This document shows positions 18,701 to 26,854 of a DNA stretch of 64,000 nt, piece after piece. The notes under the pieces were generated by a model. It was not told the origin of the DNA. It made no database searches and saw only the letters and a list, made by a program, of their open reading frames with translations. The stretch is from Colwellia sp. (GTDB lineage Bacteria > Pseudomonadota > Gammaproteobacteria > Enterobacterales > Alteromonadaceae): positions 1-64,000 of the forward strand of contig JABSOY010000001.1 of NCBI GenBank assembly GCA_013215385.1. Direction: 5' to 3'. Position numbers and translations under genes: made by a program. Every line of letters begins with the position of its first letter. Position 1 is the first letter of the stretch.

Positions 18701-21700
18701 CTCTCTAGGCTGTTATTAGGCTCTTGTTCAGCTAATGTAGCTTCAGCCGGGTTAGAACCATTAATGAATTCATCAATGTTACTGGTACCGTCAGCGTCTA
18801 AATCTAATAAACTATCGTCAATAAGCGGATTCAAACCGTAGTTAACTTCCCAACCATCAGGCATACCATCATTTTCACTATCGATTAGCAGTGGGTTAGT
18901 TTGATAGGTCATTATTTCTTGATAATCGGTTAATTCATCATTATCGGTATCAGGGGAGCTTGCAGAGGTTCCATGTATTTGTACTTCATCACCATCGGGG
19001 AGTAAATCACCATCGGTATCAGGGTTTAGTGGATCTGATTGAGCATGAAACTCGCTAATATTATTCAGGTTGTCTGCATCATTATCTAACAGTGCATCAC
19101 TAGGGTCGTTAATATCTAAACCGTATGTTAACTCCCAGTCATTAGGCATGCCATCGGCATCATTATCGATATTATTGTTAATTGCCAGAGAAGTAAATCC
19201 AACCTCAAGATTTTGTAAAACGTTGGCATTACCACTTATTTTATCTACAGAGAATAGTTTGCCATCTTCATCAATCCCCCAAAGATTACCGTTCTCGTCT
19301 ATACTAAAGCCTGATTTTTTGGTTAGATTTACAGAATTTAGTTGACCAATATAAAGTGATGAGCCAATATTTTTATCTATTTTATATAAACGCGATGTCC
19401 CTGCTGAACTTAATGCCCATAAATCCCTACCGTCCCAGGTAATAGCGTTGATAAAATCACCTTGATAGGAGCCGACCAAGTTCGCTAAACCTGAGTCTGT
19501 ATCAATGGTATATAAGCTGCCGTTTTCATTACCATTAACGAGATGTAAAATTTCTTGACTATCAAAGGTTAAACCGGGGTTGTCTACTTCAATATTTAAA
19601 GCGCCAATGAGTGTGGTTTCAGCCGTTAAAACATTGATGCGATAAAGAGAGTTAGTCGAGCTTTCAACTGCGTATAAGGTATCATTTCCCCCAAAGGTGA
19701 TAGCTTCGAAGTCTCCGCCGAGTAAGGCACCAATAAGGTGAGTTTGTCCTGTTAATAATTCAATTTTAAAAAGTTCGTTATTGGTATTAATTGAATAACC
19801 AATTAAAATATTAGGAATTGAATTGGCATCACTTGGGTCGGTATTATGCTGAAACTCAGCAAGGTTACTCCATGTGTCGGCATCTAAATCACTATTAGCA
19901 TCGTTGACTAAAGGAAGTAAACCATAGGTAAGCTCCCAATTATCTGGCATCAAATCTTCATCAGAATCAATATTGAGTGGGTTAGTACCGTGTATCAGAA
20001 CTTCATCGCCATCAGATAGGGTATCATTATCAGTATCTATGTCATAAGGGTCTGTACCGTGGGTAAATTCAAGCAAAGTACTTAGGTTATCGTTATCATG
20101 ATCTAACATGGCTTCACCATCATTTTCATTGGCATTAAAACCAAACTGAATCTCAAAGCCATCACCTAAACCGTCATTATCGCTGTCACTTAGTAATAGG
20201 TTGGTAGCGTGAAGGTTAACCTCATCGCCATCAGACAAACCATCATTGTCTGTATCGCTATTATTGGGATCTGATAAATAAGTATTAATTTCTTCACCAT
20301 CACTGAGGCCGTCTGCATCGCTGTCACTTTGTATTGGAGAAGTATTATGTTCGTTAATTTCTGCTCCGTCATTTAAGCCATCGCTATCAGTATCAGCAAT
20401 CGTTGGATTTGTTCCGGCAGTAAATTCTTCTAAATTCGTGAGGTTGTCACTATCGTTGTCTGCTGCAGCATCATCTGGATTATTCTTATCTAAGGAAAAT
20501 TCATCTTCCCAGCTATCTGGCATGCCATCTGAATCAGTATCGGCATAAATAGATTCAAGAGAAATATTTAACTGATAGGTAGCGTTAACAGATATCGGAC
20601 TGTCTGAGTATTGTGAAACCTTAATGGTATATTCGCCAGGAGAATTAAATGCATGAATTAAAAATGAGTCATAGGAGTGTAAAGACCCTTGTTGACCTAA
20701 TTGAATTCCCGCATCATCATTTGAATCAATTAATTCGCCTTGCTGATTATACAAACGAAGATAGCTGTCGAACGAGCCCCCCTGATCCATAGCATAATCA
20801 ATATCAAATATGCCGACTGATGGAGCACTTGCTACCGTAAAAGTAAAATAGTCGTAGCTATTATCACCCGTTGCCGTAATAGTGACATGAGGAATAGACT
20901 CAGAAGTATTCTCAGTGTTATTACCTATGTCCGGAGAGTAACTTAACGTGAAGTTGTTGTTTATATTTTGGGCTGAAGCAAACGCATCATTAGGCTCACT
21001 TTCAAAGTATTCCCTTAACGTTGGGTTTGTTCCTGCGATAAACTCATCGAGATTACTTACACTGTCATTGTCTAAATCTAACTGGCTATCGTCAATTAAA
21101 GGATCTAAGCCATATAAAACCTCCCAACCATCAGGCATACCATCAGTTTCTGTATCAGCAATTAACGGGTTAGTCAGATGAACATTTATTTCATCGTTAT
21201 CAGCTAGGTCATCGTCGTCAGTATCACTTTTAGCCGGGTTGGTGAGATGAATATTAACTTCATCACCGTCGGTAAGAGTGTCTGAATCGCTGTCGATATT
21301 ATTGGGAAGTGTTCCTGCGATATATTCAGCAAGGTTATTCAGCCCATCATTATCTAGATCTAAAATGGCATCACTGGCATCGGTTGCATCTAAGCCAAAA
21401 GCTTGCTCCCAGTAGTCAGACATACCGTCATTATCAGCATCAATAAAGGGTAAGTTATCACAAGTAATGCCCACTTCTTCAAAGGCATTAATTACGTCAT
21501 AAACGGTATAGTCTAAATCGTCGGCAGCATGGATAGCACCACAAGCGCCTTCAGTAAATGTTGTCGAAGGCGTCCAATAATTTCTATTAGCGTCAAGCAT
21601 TACATCGTAAGCTGTTTTTGTCGTCCAACCATTGGTGTTAGCAAGGAGGTAAAAAGCACGGTTAAAAACGCCACTACTCCAATGGACATCTAATGAATCG

Positions 21701-23052
21701 GTATAATCATCAGCATGGCCGATAGATACTCCGTCTAGGGTAGGGTCTTCATAATAACGTAATGCACCATCAGCTTTAAAAATCTCAGCACCGGACAACC
21801 AATCATTAGAGCCTCGCACGTAAAACTCTGCGGCTTCCCCCGACATATCTGAAAAAGCTTCATTTATACCACCAGACATGTTGGCATAAATTAAGCCTGA
21901 GTTTTGCTCGGTGACTCCATGAGCAACTTCATGAGCTGAAATATCTAAAGATGTTAAAGGGTAAAAACGAGAAGCGCCATCACCAAAGGTCATTGCTCGC
22001 CCATCCCAAAAAGCATTTTCATAATTGGATGAATAATGAACGCGCATAACTAATTGAAATGCGAGTGGGGCAACATCATACCAATCACTGAACATGCTAA
22101 AAATAGCGTTGCCAAAATAATGAGCATCATTGAGTGGTGAATATGCACCATTGACTTCTTTATGGGTATTTTCTGGGCAGGTAAACGAATAGGCATCATC
22201 ACCATTAGTGCCGTGATCTAAATTGATGGTTTTTACATTTAAGTTTTCCATGGTACAAATGCCATCAAGTTCGGTAACATTTAGTGATGAAAAGTCACTA
22301 CCGTATTCATACCTACCTGTTTTTTCATTGCCGCCTGGACCGGTCGCGTTAGCAAATTTTAAGTCATTCCATTGTTTAATAACTTTTAAATTTGTCGCAT
22401 TAACAATAAAACTTGGCTTCTCAATGAAGCCGCTTTTATCTTGAACAAGATAACTAATGTGGTAGGCAAGTATCGCGTTATTGTTTTCATTGAGATAAAT
22501 AATCTTCGTTGAAATATTTTGCTCGTAGGTAAGTTCAGCGCCAGAAAACTTTACTGTTTTGGCGTGTCGTGCTTTTATTTGCTCGAAAACTTCTGCTGAT
22601 GATTTTGAGTCTTTATCTAGCACTGAGCGATTAATATCAGCTTTTAAATGGGTAACAAGCTCGCCATTTATTTTAGATATGGTATTACTTTTATCTAAAT
22701 GAACAACAATTTGTCTCCCCCAAATAGGAACTCCATCGTAGTGCTGCTGTAATCGAATATGCTGTCTATTGGCTAATGGACTGATTTGATTGCTTTGGGC
22801 TAAACTGTGTGATTTGTCTAATTGAAAATAGCCAAGAAGGTTACTTGTAAATTGATTAATACGTTGTTGTTGAATACTTTTATCAGTATGAAGAGTCGAT
22901 TGAGGAGCTATTTTTTTTTGGTTGAGGCTCTGTTTTAGTCCATAGTTTTTAACATTATTAAAACTATTATAATTTAGCTTTTCACTTTTTGCCGCATAGC
23001 TACTGGCTGATAATAATGCTATTGATAACACACTGAACGAAAGAATGCGCAC
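15769..23052 (-). CDS. giant secreted M4 (vibriolysin-like) metalloprotease with rhombosortase-type tail
   Basis: 2427 residues. Order: signal peptide (1-20), FTP-type propeptide (about 60-220), thermolysin-fold M4 catalytic domain with HEVAH at about 372 and the third zinc ligand in GGINEAFSD, then many Asp-rich calcium-binding repeats of the thrombospondin type-3 kind (DTDSDGLxDGxE) from about 545. These are interrupted by two PPC-like beta domains (about 687-830 and 1444-1590), a propeller-like stretch (1080-1285) and HYR-like domains (1725-1870). The C-terminus is SSGG, a hydrophobic helix and REKIKRGKK, a GlyGly-CTERM signal processed by rhombosortase in type II secretion hosts. A zinc endopeptidase at the cell surface is expected. 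M4 enzymes normally have 500-800 residues. Confidence 0.9.
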   Translation of the reverse strand: MRILSFSVLSIALLSASSYAAKSEKLNYNSFNNVKNYGLKQSLNQKKIAPQSTLHTDKSIQQQRINQFTSNLLGYFQLDKSHSLAQSNQISPLANRQHIRLQQHYDGVPIWGRQIVVHLDKSNTISKINGELVTHLKADINRSVLDKDSKSSAEVFEQIKARHAKTVKFSGAELTYEQNISTKIIYLNENNNAILAYHISYLVQDKSGFIEKPSFIVNATNLKVIKQWNDLKFANATGPGGNEKTGRYEYGSDFSSLNVTELDGICTMENLNVKTINLDHGTNGDDAYSFTCPENTHKEVNGAYSPLNDAHYFGNAIFSMFSDWYDVAPLAFQLVMRVHYSSNYENAFWDGRAMTFGDGASRFYPLTSLDISAHEVAHGVTEQNSGLIYANMSGGINEAFSDMSGEAAEFYVRGSNDWLSGAEIFKADGALRYYEDPTLDGVSIGHADDYTDSLDVHWSSGVFNRAFYLLANTNGWTTKTAYDVMLDANRNYWTPSTTFTEGACGAIHAADDLDYTVYDVINAFEEVGITCDNLPFIDADNDGMSDYWEQAFGLDATDASDAILDLDNDGLNNLAEYIAGTLPNNIDSDSDTLTDGDEVNIHLTNPAKSDTDDDDLADNDEINVHLTNPLIADTETDGMPDGWEVLYGLDPLIDDSQLDLDNDSVSNLDEFIAGTNPTLREYFESEPNDAFASAQNINNNFTLSYSPDIGNNTENTSESIPHVTITATGDNSYDYFTFTVASAPSVGIFDIDYAMDQGGSFDSYLRLYNQQGELIDSNDDAGIQLGQQGSLHSYDSFLIHAFNSPGEYTIKVSQYSDSPISVNATYQLNISLESIYADTDSDGMPDSWEDEFSLDKNNPDDAAADNDSDNLTNLEEFTAGTNPTIADTDSDGLNDGAEINEHNTSPIQSDSDADGLSDGEEINTYLSDPNNSDTDNDGLSDGDEVNLHATNLLLSDSDNDGLGDGFEIQFGFNANENDGEAMLDHDNDNLSTLLEFTHGTDPYDIDTDNDTLSDGDEVLIHGTNPLNIDSDEDLMPDNWELTYGLLPLVNDANSDLDADTWSNLAEFQHNTDPSDANSIPNILIGYSINTNNELFKIELLTGQTHLIGALLGGDFEAITFGGNDTLYAVESSTNSLYRINVLTAETTLIGALNIEVDNPGLTFDSQEILHLVNGNENGSLYTIDTDSGLANLVGSYQGDFINAITWDGRDLWALSSAGTSRLYKIDKNIGSSLYIGQLNSVNLTKKSGFSIDENGNLWGIDEDGKLFSVDKISGNANVLQNLEVGFTSLAINNNIDNDADGMPNDWELTYGLDINDPSDALLDNDADNLNNISEFHAQSDPLNPDTDGDLLPDGDEVQIHGTSASSPDTDNDELTDYQEIMTYQTNPLLIDSENDGMPDGWEVNYGLNPLIDDSLLDLDADGTSNIDEFINGSNPAEATLAEQEPNNSLESAQNIDGNFNLHYSPDIGDEMSNTSENIAHVTIIGTGDNSYDFFSFTVVAVPSVGIFDIDYAADHGGSFDSYLRLYNDNDTFLDSNDDNNPSLGQSGSTSGLDSFLRYNFTELGTYSIKVSRYSDQEILDGATYQLNISLESPIFDSDGDLIPDHWEDLHGLNKNDSSDASNDNDNDNLTNLEEFTHGTLPNNADTDSDGLPDGWEVNHNFDANNAENSLIDEDNDGLTLLEEYLLGTDYLLADSDNDSVIDSEDNAPLDSTQGSNQAPEFSTLSEITFEATANLSRLNLPLPQVTDNNTVTPLVSLQTENLFALGSHEITWHAIDFSGNESTAIQIIHVVDTTAPDISTLSEIVTIGSKGLLTLVKDLGDITAHDLVDGIITVTTEEVSLQVGRHTLPIFAEDLSGNSIASNINILVEPMVQIMPEATVMQGQVYKLTLSLNAPALTYPVTVDYLVTHENSADATYRVQITAGISTQLLIEIPSGEQAGNISTVELLMATNANVYSNFLSLLTITDENLPPRLEVKTSQQGKQVSFINPRAGDVTIDFEYIDTNNDSYSHIWTSDELINTNTASRSFIFDPLGLTKTEYAVELSATELNTPELYNVKSSISLFIINDFPTLLNIDTDGDGINDIDEGFSDSDGDGIADYLDNDTNTTRLPISESNAPLQTTLGQKLMLGSSVFSTKNITATDATLTKEQLRAKLAEVDDNTADPHFAEVNSIINFTVANISHATGSATVVIPLDENSLIPAQASFRKYSLKTGWFTFIENELNSLKSAMLDSNGNCPVPLSNSYQNGLLEHHQCIELTIEDGGPNDADELKNGSVEDPGVLASTKNQAPTISISLPDSIEEDKEFTIDASETVDLDNDTLTFTWRQVSGPAIDINAPNDMLITLKAPQVTTDQVIVIELEVNDSYISTFSSRQITVKPRPAAPVVAISADKGSSGGVINMSLYLWLTLFGVICYREKIKRGKKYEE
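18278..18900 (-). repeat. internal duplication, copy B (PPC plus calcium-repeat unit)
   Basis: Encodes a segment from IDSENDGMPDGWEVNYG through a PPC-like domain to YQLNISLES. It parallels the unit at 20549-21170 domain for domain and shares long identical runs such as PSVGIFDIDYA and GGSFDSYLRLYN. Confidence 0.85.
20549..21170 (-). repeat. internal duplication, copy A (PPC plus calcium-repeat unit)
   Basis: Encodes ADTETDGMPDGWEVLYG, LDPLIDDS, then a PPC-like domain ending YQLNISLES. It is the N-terminal partner of the copy at 18278-18900; the two units lie about 760 residues apart in the same protein. Confidence 0.85.
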
Positions 23053-23168
23053 AGAAAATCCTTTTTATGATATTAATTGAATCAATTTTTTATGTTGATA
23101 TATTAAGCATCTATACGGGTAAATACTATAAAAACTTAACAAAAAGACAACTTTTTTAGTACATCTGT

Positions 23169-23951
23169 TTAACGATGTAAAAGTTGAAACTGCTGGCTCA
23201 TGATAAGTTTTTTGGTGTATTTATGTTTGGGATTATTCAGAATGTTTAAGGTGTCGCCCATTTCCATGACTTGTCCATTACAGAGCACCATTATTTTATC
23301 ACTGAAGTGGCGAACAATACCTAAATTATGAGAGATTAAAATATAGGCTAAGCCCATTTGTTGCTGTAGATCAAGCAATAAGTTGATCATTTGTGAACGC
23401 AGAGATGGGTCAAGTGAAGCAAGAGCTTCATCTAAGATGATCACCTGAGGCTTTAAAATAATGGCGCGCGCTAATGAGATACGCTGTTTTTGCCCACCAG
23501 AAAACATATGAGGATAAAAGCTCATGTGCTCAGCCAGTAAACCTACCTTTTGCAGTGTCTCTCTAATTAATAAATTACGCGCTTCGTTTGTTAAGTCGGT
23601 ATTTAACAGCAAAGGTTCATCAAGTAGTTGGCCAATAGTTAAGCTAGGATTTAACGTGGTACCCGAGTCTTGAAAAATCATCCGGACATGCTGACATCGT
23701 TGTTTAAAGTTACCTGGTTGTAGCGTTTGACCATTAAGCTTTATATGACCCGTTGTCGGAAATTCAGCACCGACCAGTAATTTGGCTAATGTAGATTTTC
23801 CTGAACCTGTCTCACCGACTATAGCTAAAGTTTGATGCGCATGAACCTCGAAAGAAATAGGTTCGAGGGCGGTAAATGACTTTTGATTGAACCAGTTTCG
23901 GCTTAATTTAAAAGATTTACTCAAATTACTCACCTGTAACAACGAAGACAT
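23169..23951 (-). CDS. sapF: peptide ABC transporter ATPase SapF
   Basis: 260 residues, one ABC ATPase domain: Walker A GETGSGKST, Q-loop MIFQDSG, signature FSGGQKQRISLARA, Walker B VIILDEALASLD and switch His in LISHNLG. It lacks the C-terminal oligopeptide-binding motif of DppD-type subunits, as expected for SapF. Last gene of sapABCDF, one base after sapD. The Sap importer takes up cationic peptides, haem or putrescine depending on species. Confidence 0.92.
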   Translation of the reverse strand: MSSLLQVSNLSKSFKLSRNWFNQKSFTALEPISFEVHAHQTLAIVGETGSGKSTLAKLLVGAEFPTTGHIKLNGQTLQPGNFKQRCQHVRMIFQDSGTTLNPSLTIGQLLDEPLLLNTDLTNEARNLLIRETLQKVGLLAEHMSFYPHMFSGGQKQRISLARAIILKPQVIILDEALASLDPSLRSQMINLLLDLQQQMGLAYILISHNLGIVRHFSDKIMVLCNGQVMEMGDTLNILNNPKHKYTKKLIMSQQFQLLHR

Positions 23952-23952
23952 A

Positions 23953-24942
23953 TTAATAGCTTCCCTTTAATGAGAAATGGCAACTAACTTGATGACCATG
24001 AGAGTTTTTTACTTTAGGAGCAATAACGCATTCTTGTTGTGCTCTTGGGCATCTTGGGCCTAAACGACAGCCAATGGGTAAATGTTGCAAAATGGGGATA
24101 CTCCCTGGCAAAGCGGATAAGCGAGACTTTGTCGGTAAGCCAACATTAGCTTTAGGACTACTATCAACCAAAGCTCGAGTATAAGGGTGAAAAGGTTGTT
24201 CAAATATTTGCTTGGTGGTGCCTGCTTCAACAAATTGCCCGCTATACATAACCGTAATGGTATTTGTCCAATGGGTGACATTTTCTAAATCATGGCTGAT
24301 CAGTAATATCGACATGTTTTTTAGCTGATTCAAGCTCGCCAATAAGCGAAAAATCTGACCTTGATTGGTACTTTCCATTGACGCGGTAGGTTCATCGGCA
24401 ATTAATAAAATGGGCCGTTTAGCGAGTGCCATCGCTATCATCACTCGTTGACAAAGTGCTTCAGTGAGTTGGTGAGGATATTTCGTTAAACAAACTTTAT
24501 GCGATTTAATGCCAACTTTATGTAATAACCCGATGGCTGCTTCTTTACGCTGTTGTTTCTTTTGCCAAAAATATCCACTTAGTTGGTCACAATCAACGGC
24601 TTCAGCGAGCTGCTCTCCTATAGTCATTGTTGGATCTAAAGAAGCCATGGGTTCTTGAAAAATCATTGCGACATCTTTAGTTATAATCGCTTTTCTGTCA
24701 TCAAGTGTCATGCGCATTAAATCTTGACCACGCCAATGAAACCTATCTGCATCTACTTGCCATTTATCATCAAGCACACCAATAATAGCTTGAGCGAGTA
24801 AAGACTTCCCTGAACCTGACTCACCGACCAAACCGCGAACTTCACCCTCTTTCATCGTTAGGCTCACTCGATCAACGGCTAAAATAGGGTTAGTTTCTGA
24901 CTTTAAAACTATCGATAAATTCCGAATGTCTAGCAGATTCAT
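23953..24942 (-). CDS. sapD: peptide ABC transporter ATPase SapD
   Basis: 329 residues. Walker A GESGSGKSL, Q-loop MIFQEPM, a degenerate signature (LTEALCQRVMIAMALA in place of LSGGQxQR), Walker B LLIADEPTASMES and switch His in LISHDLE. The C-terminal cysteine motif GCRLGPRCPRAQQEC is the oligopeptide/dipeptide transporter signature of OppD/DppD/SapD. It pairs with SapF. Its start overlaps the sapC stop by one base (ATGA-type coupling). Its signature is weaker than SapF's, so SapF may supply more of the ATPase activity. Confidence 0.92.
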   Translation of the reverse strand: MNLLDIRNLSIVLKSETNPILAVDRVSLTMKEGEVRGLVGESGSGKSLLAQAIIGVLDDKWQVDADRFHWRGQDLMRMTLDDRKAIITKDVAMIFQEPMASLDPTMTIGEQLAEAVDCDQLSGYFWQKKQQRKEAAIGLLHKVGIKSHKVCLTKYPHQLTEALCQRVMIAMALAKRPILLIADEPTASMESTNQGQIFRLLASLNQLKNMSILLISHDLENVTHWTNTITVMYSGQFVEAGTTKQIFEQPFHPYTRALVDSSPKANVGLPTKSRLSALPGSIPILQHLPIGCRLGPRCPRAQQECVIAPKVKNSHGHQVSCHFSLKGSY

Positions 24943-25835
24943 TAGGCTTCCTTACGCATTTTCAACGCGTGTCTCATACCTTCACCCACTAAATTAGTAG
25001 CAACAACAGAAAATAATATGGCTAAGCCAGGTAAATAAACGGTCCAAGGAGCGATATAAAATAAGTCGATGCCACTTTTTAGCATGGCGCCCCATTCTGG
25101 CATGGGAATTTGCGCACCTAGACCAAGGAAGCCTAAAGCCGCAATGTCTAAAATTGCTGCTGATTGTGCCAACGTTGCTTGGCTTATTAATTTTTCAACA
25201 ATATTGGGAAATACTGAGTAGTGCAATATTCTTAAAGAACTAGCGCCGTCAAGTCGAGAGGCTAATACATAATCTTTTTTAAATTCTTCTGTAACGGCAT
25301 TACGCGTGATATGAACAAATTGTGGGATCAGTACCATGATAATAGCCCATAAAGTATTACTAAGGCCAGGGCCTAATATCGCGACAATAACGATGGCAAG
25401 TAATAAAGAGGGAATAGACAAAATGACATCAAGAAAGTGATTAAGAAAACTTGATTTTATGCCAGAGGTCAGTGCAGAAATAGAGCCAATAACAACACCA
25501 ATCACCAATGATATTAGAACAACAATAAAGCTCAGTCCGAAAGTTAGAGAGGTCCCGTGCATTAAACGCGATAACATGTCACGGCCCAAGTTATCTGTGC
25601 CGAGTAAAAAGCTGACATTACCATCAGGGTGCCAGGCAGGAGGCAGTAATAAAAACGATAAATTATTTTCAACTGAAGTATAGGGGGTTAGCAATGGCGA
25701 AAAAATAGCGAGCAGGGTAAGAAACAAAAAACAACTAAAGCCAACCATTACCACGGGGGTTTGTTTAAAGTTATACCAAAGCTGCAATAATGGAGAAGGG
25801 AACTCTTCTTCTGAATATATTTTATCACGAGCCAT
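24942..25835 (-). CDS. sapC: peptide ABC transporter permease SapC
   Basis: 297 residues, inner membrane, DppC-type permease with about six membrane helices. An N-terminal leader before helix 1 (VVMVGFSCFLFLTLLAIFSPLLTPY) and the periplasmic motif LLGTDNLGRDMLSRLM are diagnostic of DppC/OppC. The ATPase-coupling EAA loop is around LDGASSLRILHYSVFPN. It overlaps sapB by 11 bases. Confidence 0.92.
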   Translation of the reverse strand: MARDKIYSEEEFPSPLLQLWYNFKQTPVVMVGFSCFLFLTLLAIFSPLLTPYTSVENNLSFLLLPPAWHPDGNVSFLLGTDNLGRDMLSRLMHGTSLTFGLSFIVVLISLVIGVVIGSISALTSGIKSSFLNHFLDVILSIPSLLLAIVIVAILGPGLSNTLWAIIMVLIPQFVHITRNAVTEEFKKDYVLASRLDGASSLRILHYSVFPNIVEKLISQATLAQSAAILDIAALGFLGLGAQIPMPEWGAMLKSGIDLFYIAPWTVYLPGLAILFSVVATNLVGEGMRHALKMRKEA

Positions 25836-26853
25836 GTTTGTTCTCTCTTGCTAATGGATTGAGTGCAGCATAAATAAAGTCAGTTATTATGTGAACTACA
25901 AAAATGAAGCTAGACAGTGCGAGTAAACCACCGTGAATGGCCGTGTAATCGCGTTGAGATATACTTTCAATTAACCAGCGTCCAATACCGGGCCAGCTAA
26001 AAATAACTTCAGTGACCATAGCTAAAGTCACTAAATTGGCGAACTGCAAACCAACATCACGAATAACATGAACCATGGCATTACGTATTGCATGATGATA
26101 AATCATTTGCCAAAAGCTTAATCCTTTTGCTTTTGCCGCACGAATATATTGACTGTCTAGAACATCCATCATAGCGGTTCTAGCTAAACGGACGAAAATA
26201 GTAGCGGGAGCAAGTGCGATAACACAAGCAGGTAAAAAAATATGACTGCTAGCATTTTGAAACGCTTGCCATTTATAAGGGCTACTACTAAGTAGAATAT
26301 CAAAAAACTGAATGCCGGTTACATGCTCAATTTCATACAATAAGCTAATTTGTCCTGCCGATGGAAACCAACCTAATTGAATTGAAAAAAGGAGAATCGC
26401 CAGTAAACCTAACCAAAAAACTGGTATAGAATAGCCAATCATTGAAATACTTAAAATTACGTTGTCAGCCATTTTTCGGTGATAAATAGCGGCAATAAAA
26501 CCAATGGGAATACCGACCGTCATAGCAAGTAATAAAGCGACTATCGACAGTTCAATGGTTGCGGGTAAAACACTAATGATTTCCGTACTTATCGGTTGCT
26601 GACTCGCCATAGAAAGACCTAAGTCTCCGTGGAAAAGTTTATCTAGATAAGTGAGGTATTGTTGAAAAATGTTATCTTGGCTTTGGTATTGCTCTGCTAA
26701 CAAGACAAGTTGTTCTGGGGTAGCATTAATTTGCCCAGAAATATTTATTAACTGATCACCAGGGAATAAAAAGCTCAAGCTAAAAGATAATAAGCTCAGT
26801 AAAAACATAGTAAAAATAAATAAATTTAAGCGCCGTAAGCTAAATATCAACAT
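25825..26853 (-). CDS. sapB: peptide ABC transporter permease SapB
   Basis: 342 residues, inner membrane, DppB-type permease. N-terminal helix LFIFTMFLLSLLSFSLSFLFPGD, then the large periplasmic loop and five C-terminal helices. The EAA coupling loop is IRAAKAKGLSFWQMIYHHAIRNA, close to the Dpp/Opp consensus. It follows sapA by one base and overlaps sapC by 11 bases. Confidence 0.92.
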   Translation of the reverse strand: MLIFSLRRLNLFIFTMFLLSLLSFSLSFLFPGDQLINISGQINATPEQLVLLAEQYQSQDNIFQQYLTYLDKLFHGDLGLSMASQQPISTEIISVLPATIELSIVALLLAMTVGIPIGFIAAIYHRKMADNVILSISMIGYSIPVFWLGLLAILLFSIQLGWFPSAGQISLLYEIEHVTGIQFFDILLSSSPYKWQAFQNASSHIFLPACVIALAPATIFVRLARTAMMDVLDSQYIRAAKAKGLSFWQMIYHHAIRNAMVHVIRDVGLQFANLVTLAMVTEVIFSWPGIGRWLIESISQRDYTAIHGGLLALSSFIFVVHIITDFIYAALNPLARENKHGS

Positions 26854-26854
26854 A

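Noticed and set aside
18000-21420. Regular short repeats as a possible CRISPR array or tandem satellite
   Set aside because: They are in-frame codons for Asp-rich calcium-binding repeats; units are unequal and diverged, with no spacers.
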